From Peribacillus loiseleuriae (GTDB lineage: Bacteria; Bacillota; Bacilli; Bacillales; DSM-1321), in the NCBI RefSeq assembly GCF_001183985.1, contig NZ_LFZW01000001.1:4245621-4309620 (forward strand): a stretch of 64,000 nt of DNA, read 5' to 3'. The notes under the pieces were generated by a model. The model was not told the DNA's origin. It did not search any database and was given only the letters and a program-made list of their open reading frames with translations. Positions within the stretch are counted from its first letter, which is position 1; the number at the start of each line of letters is the position of its first letter. A program made the translations under genes and the position numbers. This document shows, piece after piece, positions 7,772 through 15,989 of this stretch.

Positions 7772-8206
7772 ATGATGATGATCAAATTACAATCAGGTAT
7801 TGAGGGAAAACAGGCTTATTTTGGCGTTGTACGAGAAATGTTTAACTCCTTTGGATGTAGTTTCTGCAGTAATTTTGAATATGACCAAGGGAAATTCGAC
7901 ACGGTTTTATGGCGGGAAGATGGGGAAACCATTTACTTACGAATCCCTTTCAATGTTTTGGATGGTGCTTTGGATCACTCTAATGCATTTATTGAGTTTG
8001 GAACACCTTATGTTATCAAACATGTAGTGAATATTGGACTAGACTATGATGAAAACTCATTACTGACCACTACCGCAGGTCTTAATCAATTTCAAGAACC
8101 ATTGGATAATGACGGGTATTTAAGAGATAAAAGTCACTGGAAAAAAGCCGGTGAAGAAACAATAGATCATGTATTGAATTCCATGAATGAACTCTTAAGC
8201 TCCTAA
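7772..8206 (+). CDS. YugN-like family protein
   Basis: 144 residues, or 142-143 if translation starts at the second or third of three tandem ATGs; CAGGAG is best spaced for the second at 7775. Resembles the small cytoplasmic YugN-like family of Bacillus, whose structure is known but whose function is not. Visible features are a short N-terminal region, a beta-rich middle (FDTVLWREDGETIYLRIPF) and an acidic C-terminal helix (ETIDHVLNSMNELL). Stands alone, followed 35 bases later by a strong terminator. Confidence 0.65.
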   Translation: MMMIKLQSGIEGKQAYFGVVREMFNSFGCSFCSNFEYDQGKFDTVLWREDGETIYLRIPFNVLDGALDHSNAFIEFGTPYVIKHVVNIGLDYDENSLLTTTAGLNQFQEPLDNDGYLRDKSHWKKAGEETIDHVLNSMNELLSS

Positions 8207-8240
8207 TCTAAACTGATTCTACGATGAAACAAAAACAAAA

Positions 8241-8277
8241 AAACGCTTGAGTAATAAAAGATTATTCAAGCGTTTTT
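8241..8277 (+). terminator. Rho-independent terminator after yugN-like gene
   Basis: Stem of about 15 pairs (AAACGCTTGA...TCAAGCGTTT) followed by TTTTT. A-run on the other side makes it potentially bidirectional. Confidence 0.85.
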
Positions 8278-8444
8278 AATATCCAAAGCATCCTCTTCCC
8301 AACAACCAATAAACGGTACCCCATTTCCATTTTAGTAGTTATTCGTAATCCGAAAATTATGGCTACTATTTCTAAATAATTATTTACCCGTTTCGTATCC
8401 CTTAACTAAAAGAATGTATGGTATGAACGACATTTTTGCGGTTA

Positions 8445-8867
8445 TTACAAATTAAGTTCTTGGAGTGGTTCGCCATGATTATTTAAGATACGGATCGTTT
8501 CTGGTTGTATTTCTAGAAATACATAGTTTGGATCTTCAGGACCGTCAAACCATTTTTTGAATGATTCATCCCAGAATTGTTTTTTCAAATGTTGCGAATC
8601 ATTAATTATGGATGTTCCGGAAATTTCAACATAGGTATCGCTTAGTCCTTTATCTTCATAACCTAACAGAACAGAAACGGATTTATTTTTTGCTATTTCA
8701 TCTACTTTCTCAGTATCCACTTGCGTTGGTGTAAATAGCGTTAAGTCCTCATTATAGAACGTCATATATCGTGAATGAGGCTTGTTATTTTCTACAGTTG
8801 AAAGGACGCCCGTTCTATGATCTGAGATAATTTTCTTGACTTGTTTTTTCAAATCTTGCTGGCTCAT
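8445..8867 (-). CDS. General stress protein 26-like (pyridoxamine 5'-phosphate oxidase-like fold)
   Basis: 140-residue FMN-binding split-barrel protein close to B. subtilis YdaG (general stress protein 26). Characteristic stretches are GVLSTVENNKPHSRYMTF, LTLFTPTQVDTEKVDEI and YVEISGTSII. A flavin-binding role is inferred; the substrate is unknown. ATG at 8867 with AAGGAG 9 bases upstream. A GTTTAA element (8913-8918, minus strand) lies 14 bases from GGAATA, a poor match to the sigma-B consensus, so sigma-B control is possible but not demonstrated. Confidence 0.8.
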   Translation of the reverse strand: MSQQDLKKQVKKIISDHRTGVLSTVENNKPHSRYMTFYNEDLTLFTPTQVDTEKVDEIAKNKSVSVLLGYEDKGLSDTYVEISGTSIINDSQHLKKQFWDESFKKWFDGPEDPNYVFLEIQPETIRILNNHGEPLQELNL

Positions 8868-9035
8868 TGATTTTCACTCCTTTTCTACGTACTATTCCAC
8901 TTATTCTTCAAATTAAACCCTTCCGTTTCTATGTTTTTCCTGGAGCAAGTAAAAATTTCACATCCCATTTAAGCAATGGATATGGATAGTCCTTACTTTT
9001 AGACAAATAATACATAGATAAAGGAGTGTTTTATT

Positions 9036-9464
9036 ATGGAAGTTAGCGATGTAGTAAAAACATTAAATGCCTTTTTAAAAGGACAATATATGGGTATTCA
9101 TGCTTATGAACATCACATACAGAAATTAAACGACCCGAACACAAAAAAGGAATTTCAAAGGATTCAACAAGATCATAAGTATCACGCCTTAAAGGTAGCA
9201 GAAAGAATTCAAAACCTCGGAGGAACTCCAGTAGATGATGAGGGGATTATTGGTTCCATTCAAGGGTACATAAGCCATTTCAAAATACCTGATACAACGG
9301 TTGAAATAATAGAGAGTGCATTAAAGGGAGAAGATTATTATGGAATTCATATATCAGAAGAAATTGTAAAAGGTGATTTAGATTTAGAAAGCCGTCAATT
9401 GATTGAGGAGATATTGGATAAGGACAGAGAGCATGTGAACTTTTTAAAAAGTTTAGTTCATTAG
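9036..9464 (+). CDS. Ferritin-like four-helix-bundle protein (DUF2383 type)
   Basis: 142 residues, almost all helical. Candidate di-metal ligands lie in two helix pairs: YEHHIQ near residue 24, QQDHKYHALKVAE near 45, EDYYGIH near 99 and DKDREHVNFL near 130. The E..H and D..H spacing resembles ferritin-like proteins of the DUF2383/PA2169 family. Probably a soluble stress or spore-associated protein of unknown reaction. ATG start with AAAGGAG 10 bases upstream; divergent from the general-stress gene. Confidence 0.7.
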   Translation: MEVSDVVKTLNAFLKGQYMGIHAYEHHIQKLNDPNTKKEFQRIQQDHKYHALKVAERIQNLGGTPVDDEGIIGSIQGYISHFKIPDTTVEIIESALKGEDYYGIHISEEIVKGDLDLESRQLIEEILDKDREHVNFLKSLVH

Positions 9465-9570
9465 TATGACTCGTACTTAATTACTTAGCTATCTTTATGC
9501 TTGCTTGTCACATACACTGACTTAAACATTAACAAGAAGTGAATTCTAACTATATAAAGAAGGTGATTTT

Positions 9571-9885
9571 ATGGATAGTTTCTTAGTCCTAGCAAGTATT
9601 GTATTCCCTATAAGCATGTTTATCTTACAGAAATTCTGGATGAAGTTCCGTTTAATTTTTAATATCGGTGCTATCATCTCGACACTTATTTTTGGAAATA
9701 TTGCTTCTCTATCTATTCTTGAAATTATTAAAAATAAAAGTGTTTTTATGACTAATATCCACGCTGTTTTCTTAAACCCCTTTTTCTTATTTACTGGAGC
9801 CTACATAGGTATATATATCCTTTATCAACTGTTGGTATTAACTATATTTCTGGGTTTTACATCAACGTATCCGAAAGATAAATAA
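9571..9885 (+). CDS. Small integral membrane protein, unknown function
   Basis: 104 residues with four hydrophobic segments (about 2-17, 26-50, 58-80, 84-98) and charged loops (KFWMKFR, EIIKNK). AAGAAGGTGA lies 6-9 bases before the ATG. I do not recognise a family and there are no catalytic motifs. Stands alone between the ferritin-like gene and a zone of gene relics. Confidence 0.55.
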   Translation: MDSFLVLASIVFPISMFILQKFWMKFRLIFNIGAIISTLIFGNIASLSILEIIKNKSVFMTNIHAVFLNPFFLFTGAYIGIYILYQLLVLTIFLGFTSTYPKDK

Positions 9886-9920
9886 GGATCTTGGAAACTA
9901 ACTGAAGGAATTAATCGTTT

Positions 9921-10001
9921 ACCGGCGGCTACAAAGTTTCCGGTGGATTCCACGGAATTAGTGCATCGGTCGTAAATGCGCTTACGACGAAAAGATTATG
10001 A
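9921..10001 (+). pseudogene. GyrB/ParE ATPase-domain fragment
   Basis: A 27-codon frame translates to [20 protein letters not shown] then LTTKRL and a stop. This is the ATP-lid/GHKL motif of type II topoisomerase B subunits (consensus [20 protein letters not shown]). Nothing homologous flanks it, so it is a short relic of a gyrB or parE copy. Confidence 0.75.
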
Positions 10002-10146
10002 CTTATCATTAAGCAAATAGGATTAAACTCTTTTACCCTACTCCTATTTGCTATGCATGAACTATTTTTCAAAAAATATCCTATCTCTATATTCTAATAT
10101 ATGGAATGATCTTGTAAGTTTTTAAAAAGGATTTATTGATAAATAG

Positions 10147-10177
10147 AAGGCAAGCACCAAATGTGCTCGCCTTTTTC
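10147..10177 (+). terminator. Rho-independent terminator
   Basis: AAGGC-A-AGCAC and GTGCT-C-GCCTT form an 11-bp stem with one mismatch and a 5-base loop, followed by TTTTT. It separates the relic zone from the minus-strand pseudogene at 10192-10359. Confidence 0.75.
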
Positions 10178-10191
10178 CTAACGGACGGTGT

Positions 10192-10359
10192 TCAAACAAA
10201 GTCAATTACTCCTAATACCACGTGAGCTAAACCGAATCCAAAAAACGGTATGGGCAACCATTTTATTGGAATTACATTTTTGTTTCAAAGCGGAACCTAT
10301 TACGGTTACAGCTGATCCTAATGCAGTTGGAATTAAGCCTTCACGTATATTCCTTCCAT
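10192..10359 (-). pseudogene. Frameshifted small hydrophobic protein gene
   Basis: On the minus strand IREGLIPTALGSAVTVIGSA is followed, after a T6 run (GTTTTTTGG), by a shifted frame reading GFGLAHVVLGVIDFV and a stop at 10192. Removing one T joins them to MVAHTVFGFGLAHVVLG. A second shift is needed at the 5' end to reach the ATG at 10359. The pattern matches a short family of about 50-60-residue Bacillus proteins starting REGLIPTxLG. A sequencing error in the T6 run is possible for one of the two lesions. Confidence 0.6.
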
Positions 10360-10542
10360 ACCAAAATTAGTTGATCCCTAAACACTATCTTATATTTTCA
10401 CGTCGGTGATTAGAAATATTCTGAGAGCATTGAGTAATGATAATTACTGATTAACTTATCTCTACAAAGGTCTAGACTGCGTCATTGGATTTTATATTTA
10501 TAACCGGAACAATAAATAAACAAAGATGGATAGAAGTTTGCT

Positions 10543-11571
10543 TTATGTGAAATACTCTAATTTTGCATTAGGAAAGAACTTCTCCATATAGGAATATAAA
10601 TGTTCTTTAATATCCTCTTCTTCATCTTTTTGATAAATGTATTTGCCTATTCCGTATTTCCCCCATTTATATCTTCGTGCTGCCTCATTTAATTCTAATT
10701 TAGTCATCGGATAGTTTTTTTCAATTACTTTTTTTGCCGGCTTTGTAAAACGATGTTGAATGAATTCAAATGTAATATCTTTCCTTGCTTCAATAGGTAA
10801 TTCAGCATCCAGACGTTCAAACATATGATAGTACCCTTCTTGCCAACCTTCATGAAGGTAAATAGGTGCCACAATAAACCCTAATGGATATCCAGCTCTT
10901 GCTACTTTTCCTGCTGCTTCAATTCTTTTTGCTAAAGGAGATGTCCCTGGCTCAAAGTTTTTAATCACATAATCGGCATTGATACTAAAACGAAATCTCG
11001 TTTTTCCGTTATGCCTTGCATCGAGTAAATGATCGACGTGGTGAAACTTTGTAACAAATCTCAACTTTCCATACTCGGATTCTCCGAAGTGCTCAATCGC
11101 CCGTTTTAATGTATGTGTTAGATGGTCTATACCGACTATATCAGAAGTACAAGCTGCTTCAAATCTTGTCATTTCTGGTGCTCGCTCTTCCATATATTGA
11201 TCGGCAGCTGCTAATATCTCATCCACATTCACATATGTACGGATATACGGCTTGCTTCCCATCGTTGTTTGTAAATAACAATAATGACAATGTCCCATAC
11301 AGCCTGTGGCAAAAGGAATAGCATATTCAGCTGAAGGTTTTGAGGTATCGAACTTGAGAGTTTTTCTTATTCCAACTACTAGTGTAGACTTGGCAATTCG
11401 ATATTTTTGAAAATCATTTTCACCGGGAAGATTTCTTACCTGATTATGAGAAGTCGTATATCGAATTTCTATACCCATCTTTTCAAATTTTTCTTTAAGC
11501 TCTTTTCCAAGTGGATAATCTAGCGCTTGTGGTTCAAAGTATACGAGTTGGGGTGTAAATGGTTTGATCAT
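10543..11571 (-). CDS. splB: Spore photoproduct lyase (radical SAM)
   Basis: 342 residues, the length of B. subtilis SplB. The radical-SAM cluster cysteines are Cys91, Cys95 and Cys98 (CMGHCHYC). The hydrogen-donor Cys141 lies in FEAACTSD at exactly the known position. The enzyme repairs the spore photoproduct thymine dimer (5-thyminyl-5,6-dihydrothymine) during germination using S-adenosylmethionine. Overlaps splA by 4 bases, giving the classic splAB operon. Strong evidence that the organism forms endospores. Confidence 0.96.
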   Translation of the reverse strand: MIKPFTPQLVYFEPQALDYPLGKELKEKFEKMGIEIRYTTSHNQVRNLPGENDFQKYRIAKSTLVVGIRKTLKFDTSKPSAEYAIPFATGCMGHCHYCYLQTTMGSKPYIRTYVNVDEILAAADQYMEERAPEMTRFEAACTSDIVGIDHLTHTLKRAIEHFGESEYGKLRFVTKFHHVDHLLDARHNGKTRFRFSINADYVIKNFEPGTSPLAKRIEAAGKVARAGYPLGFIVAPIYLHEGWQEGYYHMFERLDAELPIEARKDITFEFIQHRFTKPAKKVIEKNYPMTKLELNEAARRYKWGKYGIGKYIYQKDEEEDIKEHLYSYMEKFFPNAKLEYFT

Positions 11572-11825
11572 AAAAATACATCCCCGAAATATTGTTGATA
11601 CGCTCGCTCAGCCTCTGCTTCGCTTGAATATACAGCCAATTCATTAGTTAATGGATAATAAGTCTCGTACAAAAAAAGCGCTAATTCATTCGGGTTCTCC
11701 GGATTATTCACGACTGCCGCTTCCTGTATATTCGCTACATTTTGTGTATGAGGGTTTCGATAAAAAACAAAAACAATATCTCCTGCTTGATAAGGACTAC
11801 ATTCGTTGTTCACTTCCATTTTCAT
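11568..11825 (-). CDS. splA: Spl operon regulator SplA
   Basis: 85 residues from the ATG at 11825, spaced 6 from AGGAG; a GTG at 11828 lies too close to that site. Small acidic protein with YQAGDIVFVFYRNPHTQNVA and ELALFLYETYYPLTNELAVY, typical of SplA, the TRAP-like negative regulator of splAB in B. subtilis. I could not find a convincing sigma-G promoter by eye. Confidence 0.85.
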   Translation of the reverse strand: MKMEVNNECSPYQAGDIVFVFYRNPHTQNVANIQEAAVVNNPENPNELALFLYETYYPLTNELAVYSSEAEAERAYQQYFGDVFL

Positions 11826-12021
11826 CACCCTCTCCTAACATTTATTATCATTTTGCCTTCAAAGGGGGAAAATATGAGTACTTGATTATGGAAGGATAAA
11901 TGGGAGTCTAACTGCCTCGTTAATCTGCAATAAAAAATAACATCGATGTTGATTAATCACCTTGTATTTAGCTCATACTAATTTGGAATTAATGAATTAA
12001 TGAAATGGAGCTGAATTATGT

Positions 12022-12387
12022 ATGGAATTTGAAGCTAGAACTTCTACAGAAGCCGCCCTTCGTGAATATAAAGCTGGACTCGGTTTATTTACTGAGAAAA
12101 TGCCTAAACTCGCTGAACAATTTAATGCCTTTACAAAAGAGTGTTTTAAAGAAGGTGTTTTATCTAAGAAAGAAAAACAGCTTATTGCTTTAGGCATAAG
12201 CCTTTATTCTCAAGATGAGTATTGTATTATATATCACACTAAAGGCTGTCTTGATCAAGGGTGCTCAGAACAAGAAATTCTTGAAGCTGTTGGAGTTACC
12301 GTAGCTTTTGGTGGAGGAATGTCTATGAGCCAGGCGGTAACTCTTGTCCAAAAGTGTGTTCAGGAATTAAATCAATTGAAGCAGTAA
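12022..12387 (+). CDS. Carboxymuconolactone decarboxylase/AhpD-like family protein
   Basis: 121-residue all-helical CMD-domain protein. The active-site stretch is Glu66-x-Cys68-x3-His72-x3-Cys76 ([12 protein letters not shown]), followed by the conserved [20 protein letters not shown]. Unlike true AhpD there is no CxxC. Such small proteins are thought to be peroxidase- or disulfide-related; the substrate is unknown. TGGAG lies 11 bases upstream of the ATG. Monocistronic. Confidence 0.8.
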   Translation: MEFEARTSTEAALREYKAGLGLFTEKMPKLAEQFNAFTKECFKEGVLSKKEKQLIALGISLYSQDEYCIIYHTKGCLDQGCSEQEILEAVGVTVAFGGGMSMSQAVTLVQKCVQELNQLKQ

Positions 12388-12484
12388 TTAAATTCTATCG
12401 TGTGGAAATATCGTGTAAAGACAATTGCTTCTTAATTTTCAAGTGAGAAAACGAAATGGATAAGTAATAAATTTTTAATATAGT

Positions 12485-12516
12485 AATAAAAATCCCCCCT
12501 TATAAAGTAGGGGATT
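12485..12516 (-). terminator. Rho-independent terminator (minus strand)
   Basis: On the minus strand AATCCCC...GGGGGATT folds with a 12-base loop and is followed by TTTTTATTA. It would serve the kinase-like relic upstream. Confidence 0.7.
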
Positions 12517-12585
12517 CCGCCGATAAAGGACAAATAAAATAATAGGTTTGTATATGCCATTACCATGGCATCAATTAGTTATCTA

Positions 12586-12972
12586 TCATACGTCTTTAAA
12601 AAGGACCATCATTAAATAACCAGCGCAACACAGGGCTTTAAAATCCATGGTGAATAGACCGTAATCAATAACAACCATTTCATTATCCTCGGAAAATGCG
12701 ACATTAGCTAACCGTAAATCTATTGGAATGATGCCATAACTCAGGAATATTAATTCCAACTCGATTAGTTTCGTATATTTCATGATTGCTTGTGGCATAT
12801 TAGTCTCCATCTTCTTCATAATAATCCAGCTGGTTCCAAACTCCTTAACTGGACAAATATACTTTTGGGTCTCCCTGTTACAATTATTATAAAGATAGGC
12901 TTCATTTGCGTTGCCTATTAATTCTACTTCAGACAGTACAATTTTTAATATATATGAAACGCAATAAAGGTT
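12586..12972 (-). pseudogene. Kinase-like protein fragment
   Basis: The frame is open from a TAA at 12975 to 12586 but has no ATG/GTG/TTG start before codon 48 or so (MKKME at 12819). It reads GTSWIIMKKME, then LELIFLSYGIIPIDLRLANV and EMVVIDYGLF. These resemble a protein-kinase-like catalytic loop (HGDLRPxNV becoming PIDLRLANV) and the DFG position as DYG. The ATP-binding lobe is mostly missing and the catalytic Asp context is altered. Probably a truncated relic of a kinase-like gene. Confidence 0.5.
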
Positions 12973-13092
12973 TTAGTGTGAATCTTGTCGGCATTCAAAC
13001 GTAGATTATCAAAGGGAGTCCAAGACAAGAGAGTAAAAAGACCAAATTATTTATTGTTATATATATCCATTCTAAAAGTCTAAAACTCTCAT

Positions 13093-13145
13093 AAAGTGAA
13101 ACTTCAATCAGTGGGGCTTTCTTCATCCCCCACTAATTGTTAGTC
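13093..13145. repeat. Dispersed repeat R3, copy 1 (hairpin)
   Basis: ATAAAGTGAAACTTCAATCAGT then GGGG, with CCCCCACTAATTG forming the second arm. The first 22 bases recur at 47952-47985. A known style of intergenic hairpin repeat in Bacillaceae; may act as a terminator. Confidence 0.6.
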
Positions 13146-13217
13146 CCGTTCTAGTGTTGATAATACCTCCGCTTCGATAAAGCAAATACTGAATAAGCAA
13201 ATAAGATTTTTCAAAAA

Positions 13218-13472
13218 ATGAATTTTAGTGATCACCGCTCATATGATTCCCGCCTTGAAAGGAGTAACAATCAGAAAATGGCTATAAGACTAATCATGTT
13301 TATCGTTGACTTTTTAGGATTAACGTTTCTGATTACATCCGTATGTATCCTTTATTTCAAACAAATGGATAAAACTGAAGATGAAGAACCAAATTACACA
13401 ATTTTTCGAAAGCTCGGTTCCACAGAGGGAGACTTGTTAAAAGGAAGTTTAAACCTAGAATTATTGTTATGA
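13218..13472 (+). pseudogene. BceB/VraG-type ABC permease fragment
   Basis: 84 residues: a transmembrane segment FIVDFLGLTFLITSVCILYF followed by KQMDKTEDEEPNYTIFRKLG. This is the FtsX-like C-terminal part of BceB-type bacitracin-resistance permeases (FLGLxFLxATGSIIYFKQ...YxILRKIG). The remaining 500-plus residues are absent. Together with the response-regulator relic at 6.8-7.1 kb it points to a lost Bce module. Confidence 0.7.
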
Positions 13473-13910
13473 AAAGATCTTGCTAGAGTCCGATAAGGAG
13501 GTTTATGTTACCTGCACAAAAAAAGCCTATAATTTTTTATTCAAAATGTTAAATAATTTTCTTGTTCAACTTTATCCATCTCCGCAAAATCTTCAATTTC
13601 TAGCTGCCTTATAACTCATTTATAAGTTCGATTGTTTCCTATCCATTCGATGAAATTTGTATAACCACCAGTATATTTTTAAAAATTTCAATTGTCTATC
13701 TGATTGGGTGGGCACATTTTTTATTTAGACAACTAGTCACCCATCTTCATATGGTATTTTTACTAGAAGTACAGATGCACATTTTTATAAATATAGTCGC
13801 ATATCCAGCTAATTACCAGTAGGGATGAATATACATATGAGTAATCGGACATGCAGTGTCTACTGACCAATATCATTGAATAGAGGGTATGTTCATCCAT
13901 AAGTTTTGAA
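13473..13910. other. Non-coding stretch
   Basis: No frame with recognisable coding character. AT-rich, between two gene relics, probably decayed sequence. Confidence 0.4.
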
Positions 13911-14058
13911 CATTTTCATAGCTCTGCTTCAGCGTTCCTAATGACAATGGTACCTATATTTTGGAGACCAAGAGGGATAAATGAAGCTTGTCTGGCATCG
14001 GTTGGATTAGGGATTATTCTAGTAGTGGTACAGACAACATGGCGAAAAAAATGTACGT
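13911..14058 (+). pseudogene. N-terminal relic of a second ArsB-like permease
   Basis: The frame reads FLMTMVPIFWRPRGINEACL then ASVGLGIILVVV. It is clearly homologous to the N-terminus of the intact permease just downstream (FTTAVILWRPKGINEAWPAS then IGAAIILL). It then runs into a sequence (CTACAATCTTTGATA) that recurs after the intact gene. Confidence 0.75.
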
Positions 14059-14280
14059 TAAGGCTACAATCTTTGATATGAAAGGAAAGAACCAAGGTTA
14101 TCCATTCTCTAAAAATCGAACTAAAACTCACTCAAAAAACAAATTTTCATTAATCTAGTTTGATAATCTTTTACGAAAGGGCTTTGCGTACAAACTCTCT
14201 GTAACATTGGCGAGATCCCAATTTGTTATCGGTCAAGGAGATACTAAAAGATTCTAGAAAGGAAGGTATGATACTTTACA

Positions 14281-15639
14281 ATGGATATTCACATCATGAT
14301 TTCAATTATTGTATTCCTTTTCACAACAGCAGTAATCTTATGGAGACCGAAAGGCATTAACGAGGCATGGCCAGCATCAATTGGTGCAGCGATTATTTTA
14401 TTAACAGGCGTTGTATCTCGTGCTGATGTTCTAGACATTATCTATAAGATTGGCGGCGCTTCAATCACCATTATCTCAACAATAGTTATGGCTGTTATCC
14501 TAGAAAGCTTCGGTTTTTTTCACTGGTCAGCAGCACGACTAACCATCTTAGCTAAAGGTTCAGGCTATCGGCTATACTGGTACATTCAGTTATTATGTTT
14601 TTTGATGACACTGTTATTTAATAACGATGGCAGTATCCTTATCACTACCCCCATTTTAATTCTACTCCTCAAAAACTTGCAGTTAAAACCCCATCAACAA
14701 ATTCCCTACCTTTTAACTGGAGCACTCATTGCCACAGCTTCAAGCGCGCCTATCGGGGTAAGTAATATTGTTAATTTAATTGCATTGAAAATTGTTAACA
14801 TGACGCTTTACATGCATACTGCGATGATGTTTATCCCGTCATCGTTAGGATTATTATTTATGTCATGGTTAATGTATGTAGTGGTCAAACGGAAACTGCC
14901 AAAACAATTACCAAATTCAGCGTTTGACATTGAGCACATATTTTTCACGAAAAACTTTCATCCTTTAAAAGGGCAAATTTCAGTTGATTCCAAACGTCAA
15001 CGTACAAAATTTATGTTAAAGATCTTGCTGTTTGTCTTTGTCATGCGCTGTTCGCTCTTTGTCGCCTCTTTCTTTGCTATTCCAATTGAGTTTGTTGCGG
15101 TATTTGGATCACTCGTATTGCTTATATGGAGATGGTACCACTTACGTACAAATCCTGTTGATATATTGAAGAAAACGCCTTGGCACATCCTGATTTTTGC
15201 TTTTTCCATGTATGTGCTCATTTATGGCCTTCACAACTCAGGATTAACAGCCCTACTTTTAAATATATGTGAACCGATTGTAAAGGAGGGATTATTCCAT
15301 GCAAGTTTTATCATGGGGGGATTAGTCTCCATATTATCTAACCTTTTTAATAATCATCCCGCCTTGTTGATTGGAACCATTACATTAACAGAAATGAACC
15401 TGGATCCCATGACACTAAAGACTATGTATCTTGCAAGTATTATCGGAAGCGACATAGGATCATTATTGCTGCCTATTGGGACACTCGCCTCCTTAATCTG
15501 GATGCATATTTTAAAGAAAAATAAGATCAAAGTGAAATGGAAAGATTATTTAAGCGTATCATTGATTGTCATTCCACCAACGGTAATTGTAACCTTATTT
15601 TTGTTATATAACTGGATACAACTCGCCTTCTCTTCATAG
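14281..15639 (+). CDS. ArsB-family permease (arsenite/anion efflux-like, YdfA-like)
   Basis: 452 residues with about 11-12 hydrophobic segments. ArsB/NhaD-superfamily landmarks are WRPKGINEAWPA at the N-terminus, NNDGSILITTPI after TM3, NHPALLIG in the middle of the second half and GSDIGSLLLPIGTLASLIWMH near the end. It resembles B. subtilis YdfA and ArsB efflux carriers. No ArsR or ArsC is next to it, so the substrate is open. GGAAGG is 14-17 bases from the ATG, rather far. Flanked on both sides by remnants of a second copy of the same gene. Confidence 0.82.
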   Translation: MDIHIMISIIVFLFTTAVILWRPKGINEAWPASIGAAIILLTGVVSRADVLDIIYKIGGASITIISTIVMAVILESFGFFHWSAARLTILAKGSGYRLYWYIQLLCFLMTLLFNNDGSILITTPILILLLKNLQLKPHQQIPYLLTGALIATASSAPIGVSNIVNLIALKIVNMTLYMHTAMMFIPSSLGLLFMSWLMYVVVKRKLPKQLPNSAFDIEHIFFTKNFHPLKGQISVDSKRQRTKFMLKILLFVFVMRCSLFVASFFAIPIEFVAVFGSLVLLIWRWYHLRTNPVDILKKTPWHILIFAFSMYVLIYGLHNSGLTALLLNICEPIVKEGLFHASFIMGGLVSILSNLFNNHPALLIGTITLTEMNLDPMTLKTMYLASIIGSDIGSLLLPIGTLASLIWMHILKKNKIKVKWKDYLSVSLIVIPPTVIVTLFLLYNWIQLAFSS

Positions 15640-15797
15640 AGGTACAGAAAACATATCGGAAAAATAGATGGTAAGACTACAATCTTTGATACAAAATTAA
15701 AGAACTAATATTATATATTTTCTTAAAGTAGGGATTTTCTCGAACCAAAGCTCAATCCCCAAAACCAGTTTCATCAATCTGGTTTGAAACCCTTTAT

Positions 15798-15954
15798 AAC
15801 TATCGTTACACTTGCCCCCCTTATTTGGATGCATATACTAAAACAAAATAAAATGAAAAAAATTTATTTAAGTGTCTCCATAGTTGTCATCCCCTTGCCC
15901 ACAATTGTAACGCTATATCTATTATTCTATTGGGTCCTAATTATAATTACCTAA
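15798..15954 (+). pseudogene. C-terminal relic of a second ArsB-like permease
   Basis: The frame reads TIVTLAPLIWMHILKQNKMK, then KIYLSVSIVVIPLPTIVTLY and a stop at 15954. It is homologous to the C-terminal 50 residues of the intact permease (TLASLIWMHILKKNKIKVKW..). With the N-terminal relic at 13.9 kb this shows a former tandem duplication. Confidence 0.8.
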
Positions 15955-15989
15955 TACATTCAATCAATTTAAAATTCTAGGAGGAGATT

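Noticed and set aside
10012-10052. 11-bp inverted repeat AGCAAATAGGA/TCCTATTTGCT as a terminator.
   Set aside because: Long 19-base loop and no T-run on either side; meaning unclear.
13916-14131. 71-codon minus-strand frame.
   Set aside because: The opposite strand carries the recognisable permease relic; the minus frame is a shadow.
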